From Gymnopilus junonius (Eukaryota > Basidiomycota > Agaricomycetes > Agaricales > Galerinaceae): a stretch of 64,000 nt of DNA. Positions 21,038 through 32,564 of this stretch are shown here, piece by piece (position 1 is the stretch's first letter; every line of letters begins with the position of its first letter). Made by a program: the position numbers and the translations under genes. Where the stretch lies: positions 1-64,000 of the forward strand of contig JADNYJ010000112.1 in assembly GCA_015501075.1 (NCBI GenBank). The letters are read 5' to 3'. Below the pieces are notes generated by a model, which was not told the origin of the DNA, did no database searches, and saw only the letters and a list, made by a program, of their open reading frames with translations.

Positions 21038-23652
21038 ATGCGACTTTCAGGAATTACTGCCGTCTTGTTGGGGACTATACCATATACTTCCTCTAAGCTA
21101 GGACTCTCTGGTTCCGCTGCGAATTATGCTTTACAACAGAGGGCTCCGACAGGGCCTAAGGCGGTGATCATCGAGATGTTTGAATGGAACTGGGATAGTG
21201 TGGCTGCAGAATGCACGAACTTCATTGGCCCAGCAGGATATGGCTTCGTTCAAGGTTCTTTCATTCAACTCCACGGAGAATAAATCACGAAATTTTCAAA
21301 CAGTTAGCCCTCCCCAGGAACACATAACAGGTTCTCAGTGGTGGACTGATTACCAGCCTGTATCGTATATTCTGACATCGAAGCGCGGCAACCGAGCTCA
21401 ATTCCAAAGGTCGGGCTGTCTTTTTTTGGGTCCATATGAGTCCATATGTCATTTCTAACTTTTCGGATTAAAAGCATGGTGAACACCTGTCACGCAGCTG
21501 GTGTGGGAGTCATCGTAGGTCAGTATGCTTGCAACTGTATATAATTGTCATACTGAACGACCTGAACGTATTTAAAGACACTATATGGAACCACATGACC
21601 GGAAATGACAATGATACTGGCGTAGCAGGAAGTTCCTACACCCATTACTCCTACCCGGGTATTTATCAGGATGATGTGAATATTTCGCCGTAATGTTTGC
21701 GCTTGAGATTTCATTTACAGTCTGACAGAATTTCCACCACTGTGGTCTTGAACCCAACGACGACATTGTCAATTATGACAACCGGATAGAAGTTCAGACC
21801 TGTCAGTTGGACGGTTTAGCTGAGTATGTCCTCGTGTTTATGACTTGTCATCTCTCTTTACTAAGTAGACATTCGCAGCCTTGGAACTGATACGGAAGTC
21901 GTTCGTAGCCGGCTCGCGCAGTACGGCAATGACCTACTGTCACTTGGTGTTGATGGTTTACGATTGGACGCTGCCAAACGTAAAACTTTCTGGTTCAATC
22001 CAAACCTCGGCTGTATCTAATTTATCATCATTTGATCGACAGATATTGCAGCAACTGACATCTCGAATATAACCAGTAGACTGTCGAGGACTCCATATAT
22101 CACCCAAGAGGTCATATGGGGAGCAGGCGAGCCCATTCAACCATCGGAATATGTCGGAATAGGCGAGCAAAATGAACTTGTTGTATTCTTTCTACTTCTA
22201 CTGACATACCTTTCTAGGCGATGTGCAAGAGTTTGTACGATTTATGTTGTGACTTGGGCGGACTTGAACCACTCTAATAGGTTCAGATACACCTCAGCCT
22301 TAATGAATGCTTTTTCCAGCGGAAATATTTCCGGCCTTCAGAGTCTGGACAATCTAGGTCTGGCAAGTTAGCTTTGTCGCTGTGCTACTCTAATATTCTA
22401 TGCAGGTTGGGTATCTGGAACTCAGGCAAACGTCTTTGTTGCCAATCACGATACAGAAAGAGTGGGTTTTCTTCGTCAGTTTCTCAAGGATGATTCACTT
22501 GACTCTCGTCCAGAACGGCAATTCATTGAACATAAATTCGCCCTCTAATACGTACATTACGGCGACTATATTTTCCCTTGCACACCCTTATGGGACACCC
22601 ACGATTCTCTCGAGCTTCTCTTTCTCTGCATATGATGACGGCTCTCCGAATAACGGCAAACAATCTTCTTTGGTTGATATTTCCTCATTTTCTAACAGAA
22701 TGTTTCTCATTAGGTGCAGGAACTTGTACATCTGCAGGAGGTTCAGAGGGCTGGCTCTGTCAACATAGATATGTAGGCATCAGCGGTATGGTTGGATTCC
22801 GCAACAATGTTGGTTCAGCGCCTCTGACGAACTGGGTATCTCCTCAACCCCAACAAATTGCATTTGGTCGAGGTTCGTGAACCTTAGAGATTTTTCGCTA
22901 GATCTATCTGCAAATCGTTTACAGGTGCACTTGGTTTTGTTGCGATTAATAATGCCGACACGACTTGGAGCACCATCTTTACGACATCATTACCTTCTGG
23001 TTCTTATTGCGATGTCATAAATGGCATATCTTCGTCCGGCTCATGTACAGGAATTGGGTATAACTCATTCACTGGTTGGTCCATTATGTCGTCCTAAACC
23101 AGGATTCCATTTCAGATTCACGGTGTCAAGCGGTACTTTTGCCGCATCAGTGCCTGCTCGAAGTGCCATAGCCATTCATACGGGAGCCCAAGGCAAAGGA
23201 GCTGGGCTAGCTCTTGTAACTTTCGAGGAGACTGCCACGACGACATGGGGGGAGGTGACTGGCGAATTATCTGAGAATCAATTTCAGTGACACCTAATTT
23301 CTATCAGAATATCTTTCTTACTGGTAACCTTTCGGAACTTGGAAACTGGGCACCAGCCTCGGCGGTAAGTTTGTGCCAATTATTACTTCGCCTCATACTG
23401 ACCACTGTGGCAGGTTGCTTTATCGTCTGCGAGCTATCCTGTCTGGAGCGCTTCAATCCCACTTCCTGCTGGAACAACATTTCAGTATAAATTCATCCGA
23501 AAGGAGACGGACGGCAGCGTATGTCTTAATAGCTTGGACAAGCAATAGCTGACTCTTTCTCCGACGTTCAGGTCATCTGGGAGTCGGATCCCAACCGTCA
23601 GAATACTGTTTCTCTCACTCCCATTCAGACTCTGGTATCGTCATGGAGATAG
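21038..23652 (+). CDS. Secreted alpha-amylase, GH13 with C-terminal CBM20 starch-binding domain
   Basis: The enzyme cleaves alpha-1,4 bonds in starch outside the cell. About 17 exons were followed. After a hydrophobic leader come [40 protein letters not shown] (nucleophile Asp), [12 protein letters not shown] (acid/base Glu) and FVANHDTER (third Asp), the full catalytic set. The last 120 residues ([43 protein letters not shown]) form a CBM20 domain. Two introns (22163-22217, 22656-22713) appear to start with GC. At 22234/22281 the exons do not close in phase unless the TTT before the donor is one T too long. The leader sequence is weak, so an unseen early intron is possible. Confidence 0.88.
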
Positions 23653-23960
23653 TCTTTTACTATTGCTAAGGATGAAGTTGCGGTTTGTGAGGTTGCGCTA
23701 GAAAATACTAGCACGGACAATCAGAAAGTCAGTGATAGGACTATGTAGATGAAGTAGAAAAAGAAATATGGCATACAACGCCATTTCTTGCTGTTAAACG
23801 AAGGCGATAAAGTTTATATGTACGATAGATTAAAAATGTGGATAGCGATATGTAGTTTTTTGAAATCATTACCTATGGATAACGATGTTGGCATATAGAA
23901 AAGAATGACGATGAGAAAAAGTAATAAGGATGGTGAACTTTAGGCGTCCAATTTTCCATT

Positions 23961-25250
23961 TCATGATATTCTGATAGGAAAATCGGCGAAGTAGGCAGCT
24001 TCTTCGGCCAAGGCTTGCTCATCCTCGCTAATAGGTCCCTCGGAGGTATTTTCAGTGCTGGCATCATCTTCGCCCTCCGACAGGTCGTCCTCGAGTTCGT
24101 CAAAGTTTTCCTCCCCTGAATCCCATTTCGAATCTCCATCATCTATTTCCGCACTTCCCTGCTCAGGGTCATCCTCAGAAATGTCGTACTCGTTTGGACA
24201 AATGACGGTTGTCGATCCTTCGTGATGTGAGTCGGGGCCATCTTCGCCATCCGACATATCATTGGACGTGGATGAATAATCGTCATCTTCATCCATATTC
24301 CTATCCTCCTGAATGCGGGTAATCCAAATTCCGGGGCTTTCTTCCACAGTTTCCCACTTTTCATGCAATTTTCGACTGAAATGGCCTCGATAAGGAAACA
24401 GCAAAGCATCCTCTAATAGACCTTCAATAAATGCAGAACCGTCGAGGTCATCTGAATCAAGTTCAATTCGCCTTCCCAGCTGAATCTTCCAAAAGTCTCC
24501 GGGGCGCATTAAGGGGCCAGAAAAATCTCTGAATATGTCATCATCTGCCCAAGCGTAAATGCCGGCTTCGTAAGAAAATTCCAGGCGAAAGGTTTCACAC
24601 ATCAGCCGAGTGGCACCTCTTTGAATAAGCTGCCAGTACTCGTTTTCTCTCGAGCCCTGCTTTACTGGATACTGGGAGATGCAGGATTCCATCGGAGGAA
24701 TTTCCCTCAACGGGTCCACATCAAGTAAAGGAGTAGTGCCACGAGGGGCAGAAACACGGTCGGGGTGTATCGCCTGAGTAACCGTAGAAGATGATTCGTG
24801 AAATATCTCGTCCTGTACTCAAATAAGTCAAGCATCTTCGTTGAAATAGGGCGTTGTGGCACACCTCCAGATATCGATGCTCTGCGCCGCATCGATGACA
24901 AAGTCCATCCACTACTTCACTTGTGCACTCCGCGCAGAAGTACAGGTTGTCGTCTCCGAGTATAGGTGTAGGTAGCAACTCGTCATATTCCTCCCCATCC
25001 TCCCCTCCTTTCTCGTCCGGCTGTGACAGCATTTCATCGTCCAAGCCATATTCGTCCTCGGAATATTCCTCGTTCTCGTTTTGTACCAAGAAGACGTGGA
25101 GGGCGTCTTTGAGCTTCTTGATCTCTGCATCTTTCTGTTTAAGTGCCTTTGGAGAGAGCTTCAAGTTAAATCGAGCGACATGCAAGAATGGCACGTGGCA
25201 CTTACTATTTTCTGGCTCGCCAGTCGTGCTTTCAGAGAGGAGGACGACAT
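23961..25250 (-). CDS. Acidic protein with coiled coil and CxxC-x8-CxxC zinc ribbon, unknown function
   Basis: Three exons (25206-25250, 24865-25146, 23961-24812) join in phase to 392 residues. Order of parts: MSSSSLKARLASQKI; a short coiled coil (ALKQKDAEIKKLKDALHV); an acidic linker; a zinc ribbon CAECTSEVVDGLCHRC at about residues 80-95; a conserved core (RLEFSYEAGIYAWADDDIF, LMRPGDFWKIQLGR, DDLDGSAFIEGLLEDAL); and a Glu/Asp-rich tail of about 130 residues. A decayed paralogue at 1503-2835 keeps the same order. The family looks basidiomycete-specific; I do not know its role. The ribbon and acidic tail would fit a protein- or chromatin-binding protein, but that is a guess. Confidence 0.75.
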
Positions 25251-25593
25251 CTCACATATACATATATGTAATTGAAGAGTATCGAAGAGCGCCGATAAAT
25301 CAGTGACAGGACTGCTGTGGTAGCTAGGAGATATGTCAGTTCAAAACTGATTTGTTGGCAGGACGCGTTATTTGGCTCTGCTTGGTGTAAAAATAGAGCA
25401 ACAATGAAATTTTATGTAATAACAAGTCAAATGAATATTCTGTCATTATTAAAAGTTCTAGATAGGCAAAGATACCACTAGATTTATGCAGTTGAATTTA
25501 TAACATTACAGATTGATGTCAATGGGAGTGCAACCGAGTGCAACAACTCCATCTAAGTAAGGTAATTTTAGCTCTCCGAAGACATGTTTATTT
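25251..25593. other. Intergenic, zinc-ribbon gene promoter and hydrophobin 3' region
   Basis: AT-rich sequence without coding potential lies between two minus-strand genes. It must hold the promoter of the zinc-ribbon gene; no motif stands out. Confidence 0.4.
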
Positions 25594-26007
25594 TTAGCAC
25601 TTGCTGAAAGAGTTGTCGGTGCAGCAAACTGGCTGAGCAGAGCTAGAGAAAGACAAATGTTTAGTTTACGCACCTGAATTACGTATATTAATAGCTACCA
25701 AGAGGTTCCCCCAGCTCCGACGACGGTGATGGGGCTGCAGGTAATGCCAACTGGAACTGTGACATCTTGGACTGAGATGCCCAAAAGGCCGAGAAGGGCA
25801 GAAGCGGCTGGGCTGCCAGCTTGCTGTATGCTGCTGCCTATCAGTAGAAATACAGAAAAACCTCAATGGTAGTGTACAACAATTTATGCAGTACTCACAG
25901 CACTGGAGACCACCAGTGGTGCACTGGCTGGCAGGAGTGTTTCGACGAACAGGGTTGGCGGCCGCAAGGCTGGCAAGAGCCAGGAAGATGGAGATGCTGA
26001 GGTGCAT
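25594..26007 (-). CDS. Class I hydrophobin
   Basis: Hydrophobins are secreted and self-assemble into amphipathic films on hyphae and fruit bodies. Three exons (25899-26007, 25699-25837, 25594-25642) give 98 residues. A signal peptide (MHLSISIFLALASLAAANP) leads the mature protein. The eight cysteines follow the class pattern: QCTTGGLQCC, then ITC, TSC, QPVCC and a final KC. The spacing between Cys3 and Cys4 (about 40 residues) and the hydrophobic loop SALLGLLGISVQDV fit class I. Intron positions match those usual in agaricomycete hydrophobins. A decayed copy lies at 965-1170, so the gene belongs to a local duplication. Confidence 0.93.
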
Positions 26008-26074
26008 TTCTTGGCGTGGCTTCTTTTCTCTAGTAAAACTTATCTCACTGATGATTGAAGGTCGAATGCGAGGG

Positions 26075-26082
26075 TTTTTATA
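26075..26082 (-). promoter_or_regulatory. TATA box of the hydrophobin gene
   Basis: The minus strand reads TATAAAAA 68-75 bases before the hydrophobin ATG, inside a GC-richer context (GGGTATAAAAACCC). Confidence 0.6.
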
Positions 26083-27585
26083 CCCAAGGACGACTGCCTT
26101 CATCAAAACGGGCAGATTAAAATGATTTGAAAACAAATCGAACACGTTGAGAGACGTACAATATTGGTACCAACAAACATGCTTCACAGTGGAGTCCAAG
26201 TGAAAATGGGTGGAGCTGTACAAGCCTTAAGGGATGAGGCCGGATGCGAAGTGTCAAGGTTCGCACTGAAGTATATACAGTACATATGTGAAAGCCGAGG
26301 ACTGTCGGATCTGTTAACATGACCGTGAATTCAATTCCTGCTTCAAGTACGTCTGCGATGCTGCCTACGGCAGAGGTTTCGACCTTGTCGTTGAACTGGT
26401 TAGATGGCTATGATTCTGAAAGTAAGTGAGTTTGAGCAATACTTGTAATTTGTTCACTTCTCATCTACAAAATCCACGAGGTTGAGACGGCCGAGGCCCA
26501 TCGAGACTGGCCTTTAATTTCATATCAATGACAAGAAAAGTGACGACTTCCGACATCGATGAATCCCATGAAACGTCAAAAGACAGCGGCCGTATGGTGA
26601 CGAAGTAGCCCAAGTCTCGGAAATGAAATTTGAATAAAAGTGATATACGATTGTGAACGAATGATTTGCCTTAAAAGACTGCGATGCCGTAAATCTAACC
26701 TCGCTCCTGAAACGTTCCATGTAGGGACCAATGGACATCTGACAAGGACAAGGCTTCCTTAAAAAAAGATATGCTTCCGTCAGAGATCCTAGTCTGCTAA
26801 AGCAACGATATCTATTCACGCTGGAGGCATTTGATTTGATCGGAAGGTTTCCATGATTACATCTTTGTACATTAAAGAAGAGACAAGATGGTCGTGACCG
26901 CTGATCCAGGTAATGAACCTACGACCATTGCATTCGACTGAGTGCACGTATCCAGTAAAAACACAGTTTTACAGCTGACAAATGGCCACTCTTCCAGCTT
27001 CTTCAGAAGCCAGGGGTTTCATGGCTTGCGGAAACTTTGCTACAAGTCAAGTCAAGTTGCACTATAGCTTTTTTAACCGAGATGAGAAGGAAAGAAACCA
27101 TTAATAGACAAACCCTATACCATGACGCGTTGATGGCCACCTGTGAGTATGCTTTCACTGACACGTTTTTGACAGAGAGGATACTCTGACAACCATTCCA
27201 CGACATGTCGTAAATAAGAATTTTAAGAACAAGGGCTCCTCTAAACTTCTCGGAGGTATTCCGTGAAGAACGGAGGCAAATGTGATAATAGGCCGCTAAA
27301 TGGCGCAGGTGTATATCGACCAGATAGGCGCGTAGCATTACCGCCAAACGACAGTTCAGTTACTCATCATGGACAGACCTGAAATCAAGAGATCAGTATC
27401 GCAGCATGAAGCACCTGCATTTGCCAATGCTAACATTAAGACGTTGTCAGTTTTGGTGGAGGTTCACGTCTAGGAATACATCTATGGTCAATTAAGAGCT
27501 AAAGCCCTGTCTAGATATAAGGGGGCCCGAGCGCTATAACAAAAATGCCTCAGTCAGTGATCCATTGACGCATCAGTATTAGGGA
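26083..27585. other. Gene-poor region upstream of the hydrophobin
   Basis: A plus-strand start near 26319 opens a short coding-like stretch (MTVNSIPASSTSAMLPTAEV) followed by a possible donor, but no continuing exon was found. Otherwise nothing was recognised in this 1.5 kb. Confidence 0.3.
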
Positions 27586-29107
27586 TTACATACTTTTTCT
27601 GAACACACCCAAAGTGAACTCGACGACTAGCAGCAAGACACCACCTCCCGGAGCGAGCCGTAGCACCTTCGGTACGAATCCCTTGTACAGCGCCGCAAAA
27701 CCTTCTTCACGAGCGATGGTGACGATAGCAGGGTATGTCCAGTTGTACTTCGGGGCGACGCCTGGTAACCTTTCGGCTCCTTGGATGCGAGATTTCACGA
27801 CCTATACGAAATATGAACACAGACCCCTGTTATAAAAGACGGAACGTACATCGAATCTACAGAACCATAAGTTGAGCCATGGATTGACAGATATCAGAGA
27901 CGAGGGTTACTCACGGCGTGTTCACAAGAGTACCACAAAATCCACCTATTGAACCCGAAACAAAGTTGTTTAATAATTCGGATTGTTTAGACTGGAGATG
28001 ACATTAGGAGAAAACAGCGAGTAAGGGATGAAACGTACAGTCGGTTTCGGCAGAAGTGATTTGACCTGGTAAATTGTCCCAAAGTATCCGCCATTCCAGT
28101 AAACATGCCTTCAAAGTCTTTGTAAGAAGACGGCAGACATAAATTAAATTATCTCGTTACCTCCAAAATGTTGATTCCATGCCAGCGTAAAGACCCAGGA
28201 GACCCTCTTTAGCTACTATTTGTTTCACAACGTCTATAGGGCCTTTGAACGTGCTGTTCTTATCTTGCAGCCTGAAAAATGAGAAAGGAAACAGATGAAA
28301 CACGATTTAACTTACTTGATCTTTACCAGCTCAAAAGGCACGACGACAAAGCTTTCCTGTGTTCAAAATTCAAAATTAGATTTGAACAAAATGAGGATAG
28401 GCTTACGGTAGCTCCCGCGCTGCAACCAGTCAAAATTGATAATTGTTGGGTCATCTTCGTCTCTCCACTTAGGGTCAGATAACGTTTCCCCCAGAAATCA
28501 TTAGCCGCACTGAACCGGAATCATAGTTAGCAACTGCAAATGCCCAGAACCAAATCACGAACAATTTTACAGCACGCTTAGGAGCCTCGAGCATTAGCGG
28601 AGGGACGAGACCTTGGATTTTATGAGTTACTGAACGGAATTCAGGCGTTAAAATGGCATACCTCGGTATAGACGGCCGACACTACCGAGTCATTTTAGAG
28701 AGAAGGCATGCAAGAGGTGAATCGTTTGACACGCACCCTTCCTGCTTCACGATATTCTTGAACGTTCCAACCAATCCATACTGTGACTTCCCAGTCTCCA
28801 ACTGAATACGCGTCTTGACCTACGAAACCATACCAGTGTCAACGGTGAAACACGCCGATGAGAAGTACGTTAGAGGACAACATACAACATCTAGGTTCGG
28901 TACTGGTAAGTTTGTGGAGATAAACTGAGCGAAGTCAAGACTTACCCAATGGGTAGAACGTCAAAATCTCTGATATCCCAGCTATCGCACCCGCCGCAAA
29001 GTTTGCGACGAAAGGTAAGGCTGGAAGGCAACTTTTTCAGTCTTAATATTCACACGACAAGACTCCTTCCAACAAGGCTTACGCTTCGGTTTATGTTCAG
29101 TCGACAT
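27586..29107 (-). CDS. ODC1: Mitochondrial 2-oxodicarboxylate carrier (SLC25 family)
   Basis: The protein exchanges 2-oxoadipate/2-oxoglutarate across the inner mitochondrial membrane, serving lysine metabolism. Many short exons run from MSTEHKPKPLPFVANFAAGA to the stop. The three carrier repeats are visible: TFYPLDVVKTRIQLETG; then LEAPKRA with AANDFWGKRY and VPFELVKIK; then NTPFDVVKSRIQGAERLPG. The final helix LRLAPGGGVLLLVVEF is characteristic of the Odc1/Odc2 branch rather than of citrate or dicarboxylate carriers. The start codon is 231 bases from the SRP9 start on the other strand. Internal exon borders were not all fixed. Confidence 0.85.
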
Positions 29108-29338
29108 TGGCGCGAATGATGTATGAAATAGTGTATTCCGAGGCGGTCAATGAGCAGGACTGTCGAGAAGATAGGCAAAGCGGGGGAAGGAACAGCGTGG
29201 TAGGCGGGCGGAACTGGAAAGGACATGCGGCTTTATCGGCACAGTCACACCGACCTGTGTCACGGCAACCACGGTGGGCCGTGGCGTGTGACAAGCACTA
29301 AATTCCTCCGTCGTCGGCGTCCGCAACGTCGATGAGCT
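29108..29338. promoter_or_regulatory. Bidirectional promoter, oxodicarboxylate carrier / SRP9
   Basis: Only 231 bases separate the two divergent start codons, so both genes must be driven from this GC-rich stretch. No TATA box was seen, as expected for housekeeping genes. Confidence 0.5.
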
Positions 29339-29854
29339 ATGGTATACATCCACTCCTGGCAGGAGTTCCAGGACGCGGCAGAGTCGTTGTACTCGAAATC
29401 CCCTAACAATGTGAGATTTATCGCCCATAACACTTTAGATGACGAAGATCTGACAAATTCTCTTCGTAGGCTCGGTACTGCGTAAAATGGAAGTCGTCAG
29501 AGGGCAAACTGGTCTTGAAAATCACGGATAATACCACAGTACGTGTGCATGCTTAGGACCTGAATTATATTATGCCTGACCACCGACTTCCAGTGTATCA
29601 AGTTCAAAACAAATTCTTCCATTTTTCTCAACCGATTCGAGTCTCTCAACCAATCCCTGATGCAGAAGATGCAGAACCAAAGACCCCGCGAAGAGCCACC
29701 ATCAGCTCCTGTTACGACCCACGATGTACTCTCGCCAGCTGAAAACGACCGTGCTAGCCCATTACCTTCCCAGACACCATCCAGCGCGATCCCGACTCAA
29801 ACGCCAGCGTCAGGTGGTGTGAAAAAGAATAAAAAACAGAAAAAGAAGAAGTAA
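29339..29854 (+). CDS. SRP9: Signal recognition particle subunit SRP9 (fungal SRP21 type)
   Basis: SRP9 pairs with SRP14 on the Alu domain of SRP RNA and slows translation during targeting to the ER. Three exons (29339-29410, 29470-29538, 29594-29854) give 133 residues. MVYIHSWQEFQDAAESLY, ARYCVKWKSSEGKLVLKITD and CIKFKTNSSIFLNRFESLN are the SRP9 fold elements. The rest is a fungal-type extension, Pro/Ser-rich and ending in a lysine cluster (VKKNKKQKKKK), likely to touch RNA. Without splicing only the third exon is visible as an open frame. Confidence 0.9.
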
Positions 29855-32564
29855 TCCTTAAGCTTGATGCTTAAAGGTGGCAACGGTCTTGATTTGTGTT
29901 GGGCTCTCGGAGATCTGATGTGACGATATGGGATTGTTGCGGGTGTTGACATTTTATAGATTTTAAAGTACGCCTTTCAAGAATACTTCATACTAGCCTA
30001 GCCTTATTCCATATCTAGTCCATTTTCATGTTTAGATATATTGAATCCACGCCTTGCAGAGTTCTTCTTGCCCCACTGATGGCCGATCGGTCTATTACAG
30101 TCTTGACCAAGGACATAATCTCCAGAAGCAAGAAGCAAAAAATATCGAATACGAACGAAACTGCTCGATCGACAGACGGCCATCTCCTTGTCAGTCTTTC
30201 CCGATTCTATTGATAATTGTGTCTTTGAAGGTCAACTCCTTCTATAAAAGTGGACTATCACTGCTGGCACTGACTAGTGTTTCTTTAAGAAACGGTACCT
30301 AGGAAACACGTCTGACGACATCTTTCTACTGTTTCTTGCAGAAACACCAATCGGGCATACCAAATTCGGCAAGCCCGAAGAGTCTTTTTAGGGGAAACAG
30401 CAAAAAGAAATCATATGACATGTTTCTTTTGTGCTATTTCCCAGAGAAACAGAAATCGGTGCCAGCAGTGTATCACATCGCCAAGTGTGGAGATATCCGT
30501 GCCTATTTTCAACTATAACTCAGGAAATGGGGGCCACCCAAGACTCTTCCATTACACCCACGGTTGACTATCTTTCCTTCTTCATTGTTTTGCGTGGCTT
30601 CCCTATTGTTGCCCATTAATTGAAATGTGCAGGTTTTTGTGAGTCTGCAGTCGTTTCTTTTGGAATACACACTCTTGTACGTAAGTTTCTCCGATTTAAG
30701 CCTGTACATTGACTAAAATCGTTGCCTGCTCCAGTGTTTCTTGGCAATCTTCCTCTATGGTATTTTATTCTCATGATCTTGACGCAGCACAAATCTCGTC
30801 CCTTTGATCGAGCTCGGGCATGTTTAGGCATTTTTAGTACAGGCACAATCTCACTCTTCCGAGTCCTGAAAATATGCGTACAATGCCAGACTTACACTTA
30901 CGCGCGATAGAATTTGACACTTCGAGCCCGGAACTATGGGCTGTCTGATGGAAGAAGAAGTGAGGTGTAAAACTCGACCCGACTTCCAATGATGCATCGG
31001 TCCTCGAAGAAAAAATGCAGCGGCTCTTAGAAGTGAAAGTCTGTCTCTTATGGAGATATTGCTCGATCTTCCGTTAACTGTTTAACTGTTCCGCCTATGT
31101 AAGAGGCCGGTTCCTTTCCAGCCTGGTGTCCACAAGTCGAGCTTATTTTACGAAGCGCAGTCAAAGGCCCATGTCTTGTCATCAGCTGCGCTTTTTTCCC
31201 TTCCCGCCCCCTGTTCTCTGCGGTCCATTTCGCCGATTATCAAGAGGACAGTTCTGGCGACCATCCCCAGCTTGGCATGTACCGATGCAAAAATATAGCC
31301 CCCGAGTTGGCCATGGTAATTCCCTGGGTCTCTTGGTATTTGAAGAGGACAAAGTATGACCGGAACCACATCTACGGGTAGAGAATTGTAACCAACTGCC
31401 AGATTGGATGAACCGCACTTACCAACCACATTAGGTTGAGTGCTCGCTGCGTCATGTTGTTCCAAGAACATGAGGCAGATCGGACGTCCGACGCCTCTTT
31501 CTGCCTTTTGCGGACTACCGTTTTCGGTTATATTTTCTTTTTCTAAGGTTCTGCACCGTATGTACTAAAGGAGTGTAAATGGTCCCTACCGGTACACAGA
31601 GCACTAAGATAGCACATAGATCATAGCATATGCGAGCGAAGCAAGTTGTTTTCTTGTGACGCAATCTCTGTGTAACCCCCTGATCCCTATTTCAGAGGGT
31701 TGCAAACACTCTCACTTGGGTAGTCTAGCAAGCTCCTACAGCCCGTTACTGCCAGACCCTCCACTACGTGACTTTCGATGGAGTGGAGGCTCTCTAGGCC
31801 GTGTATATAGAGATCGGTATTCCGACATGAGATTGGTAACTACTAAGCAACTGTGAGATCAAAGGTACTCAATGGGCCTCCGTCTTCTCATGGCCGAACA
31901 CTCAATACAGCGTTATGTCCGGTGCCTTGACGGGTTATATAACACATCATCTACATACACAGTAAAGCTAACATTTCCCACTGTCGATAAAATTAGGTCG
32001 ATTTTTTCTTTTGGGGGGGAAACTTAGAATTGAGGGGAGCGAAGGGTATGGGATTAGATAGCTTCCCAGAACCGAAGACACTCATTACCCCGCAAAATGC
32101 TCCACGCGGCAAATCAAATGTAGCGCCCAGCTGGTCAGAGCTGCGCATGGGTTTTGGTAGACTTTTGAGGCAACCCAGTTGGCCTCGCTGTGGCGGTGGT
32201 GGGAGAGAACAGAGCTTTATGGGAGTAATAATCATAGACCAAGAGTCATGCGTGTCAGGAGCCAATCGTGATGCGTGTTATGCAGAGCAGTGTGTTAATA
32301 CAATTGAGTATTCGTCTAGAAAGAAAAGAGAAGGAAAAGATTCGATGCCATGAAATCCATGTAACCCGGTGCTTGAACATTTTTTGATTATGCGTGAGTG
32401 TGTGCAGTAGAACGAATACTTCATAAGTAATTTATAAATCCTACCGAAGGTAGATAACGTCAGAACAAGTAAATAAAATTCTGTATAGAACAATACATAC
32501 ATGCAAGCGTAAGCCATGTGTGCATCTAGTCATGGGCTACCTGCCCAATATAATCTATTGGGCA
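29855..32564. other. Large gene-poor region
   Basis: About 2.7 kb follows SRP9. Short frames occur on both strands but none shows domains or matching splice signals. Small inverted repeats at 30279-30450 are listed separately. The right part holds the 3' flank of the surface-protein gene. Confidence 0.35.
30279..30450. repeat. Three short inverted repeats with GTTTCT / AGAAAC arms
   Basis: The same six-base arms occur as GTTTCTTTAAGAAAC (30279-30293), GTTTCTTGCAGAAAC (30331-30345), and a longer-loop version at 30422-30450. The first two have three-base loops and lie 52 bases apart. They could be protein-binding palindromes or chance; no neighbouring gene start explains them. Confidence 0.45.

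Noticed and set aside
30028..30302. Short plus-strand frames after SRP9
   Set aside because: No conserved motif, no matching exons and overlapping competing frames; not supported as genes.
31993..32353. Overlapping frames on both strands near 32 kb
   Set aside because: Composition is unremarkable and no domain, start context or intron was found on either strand.
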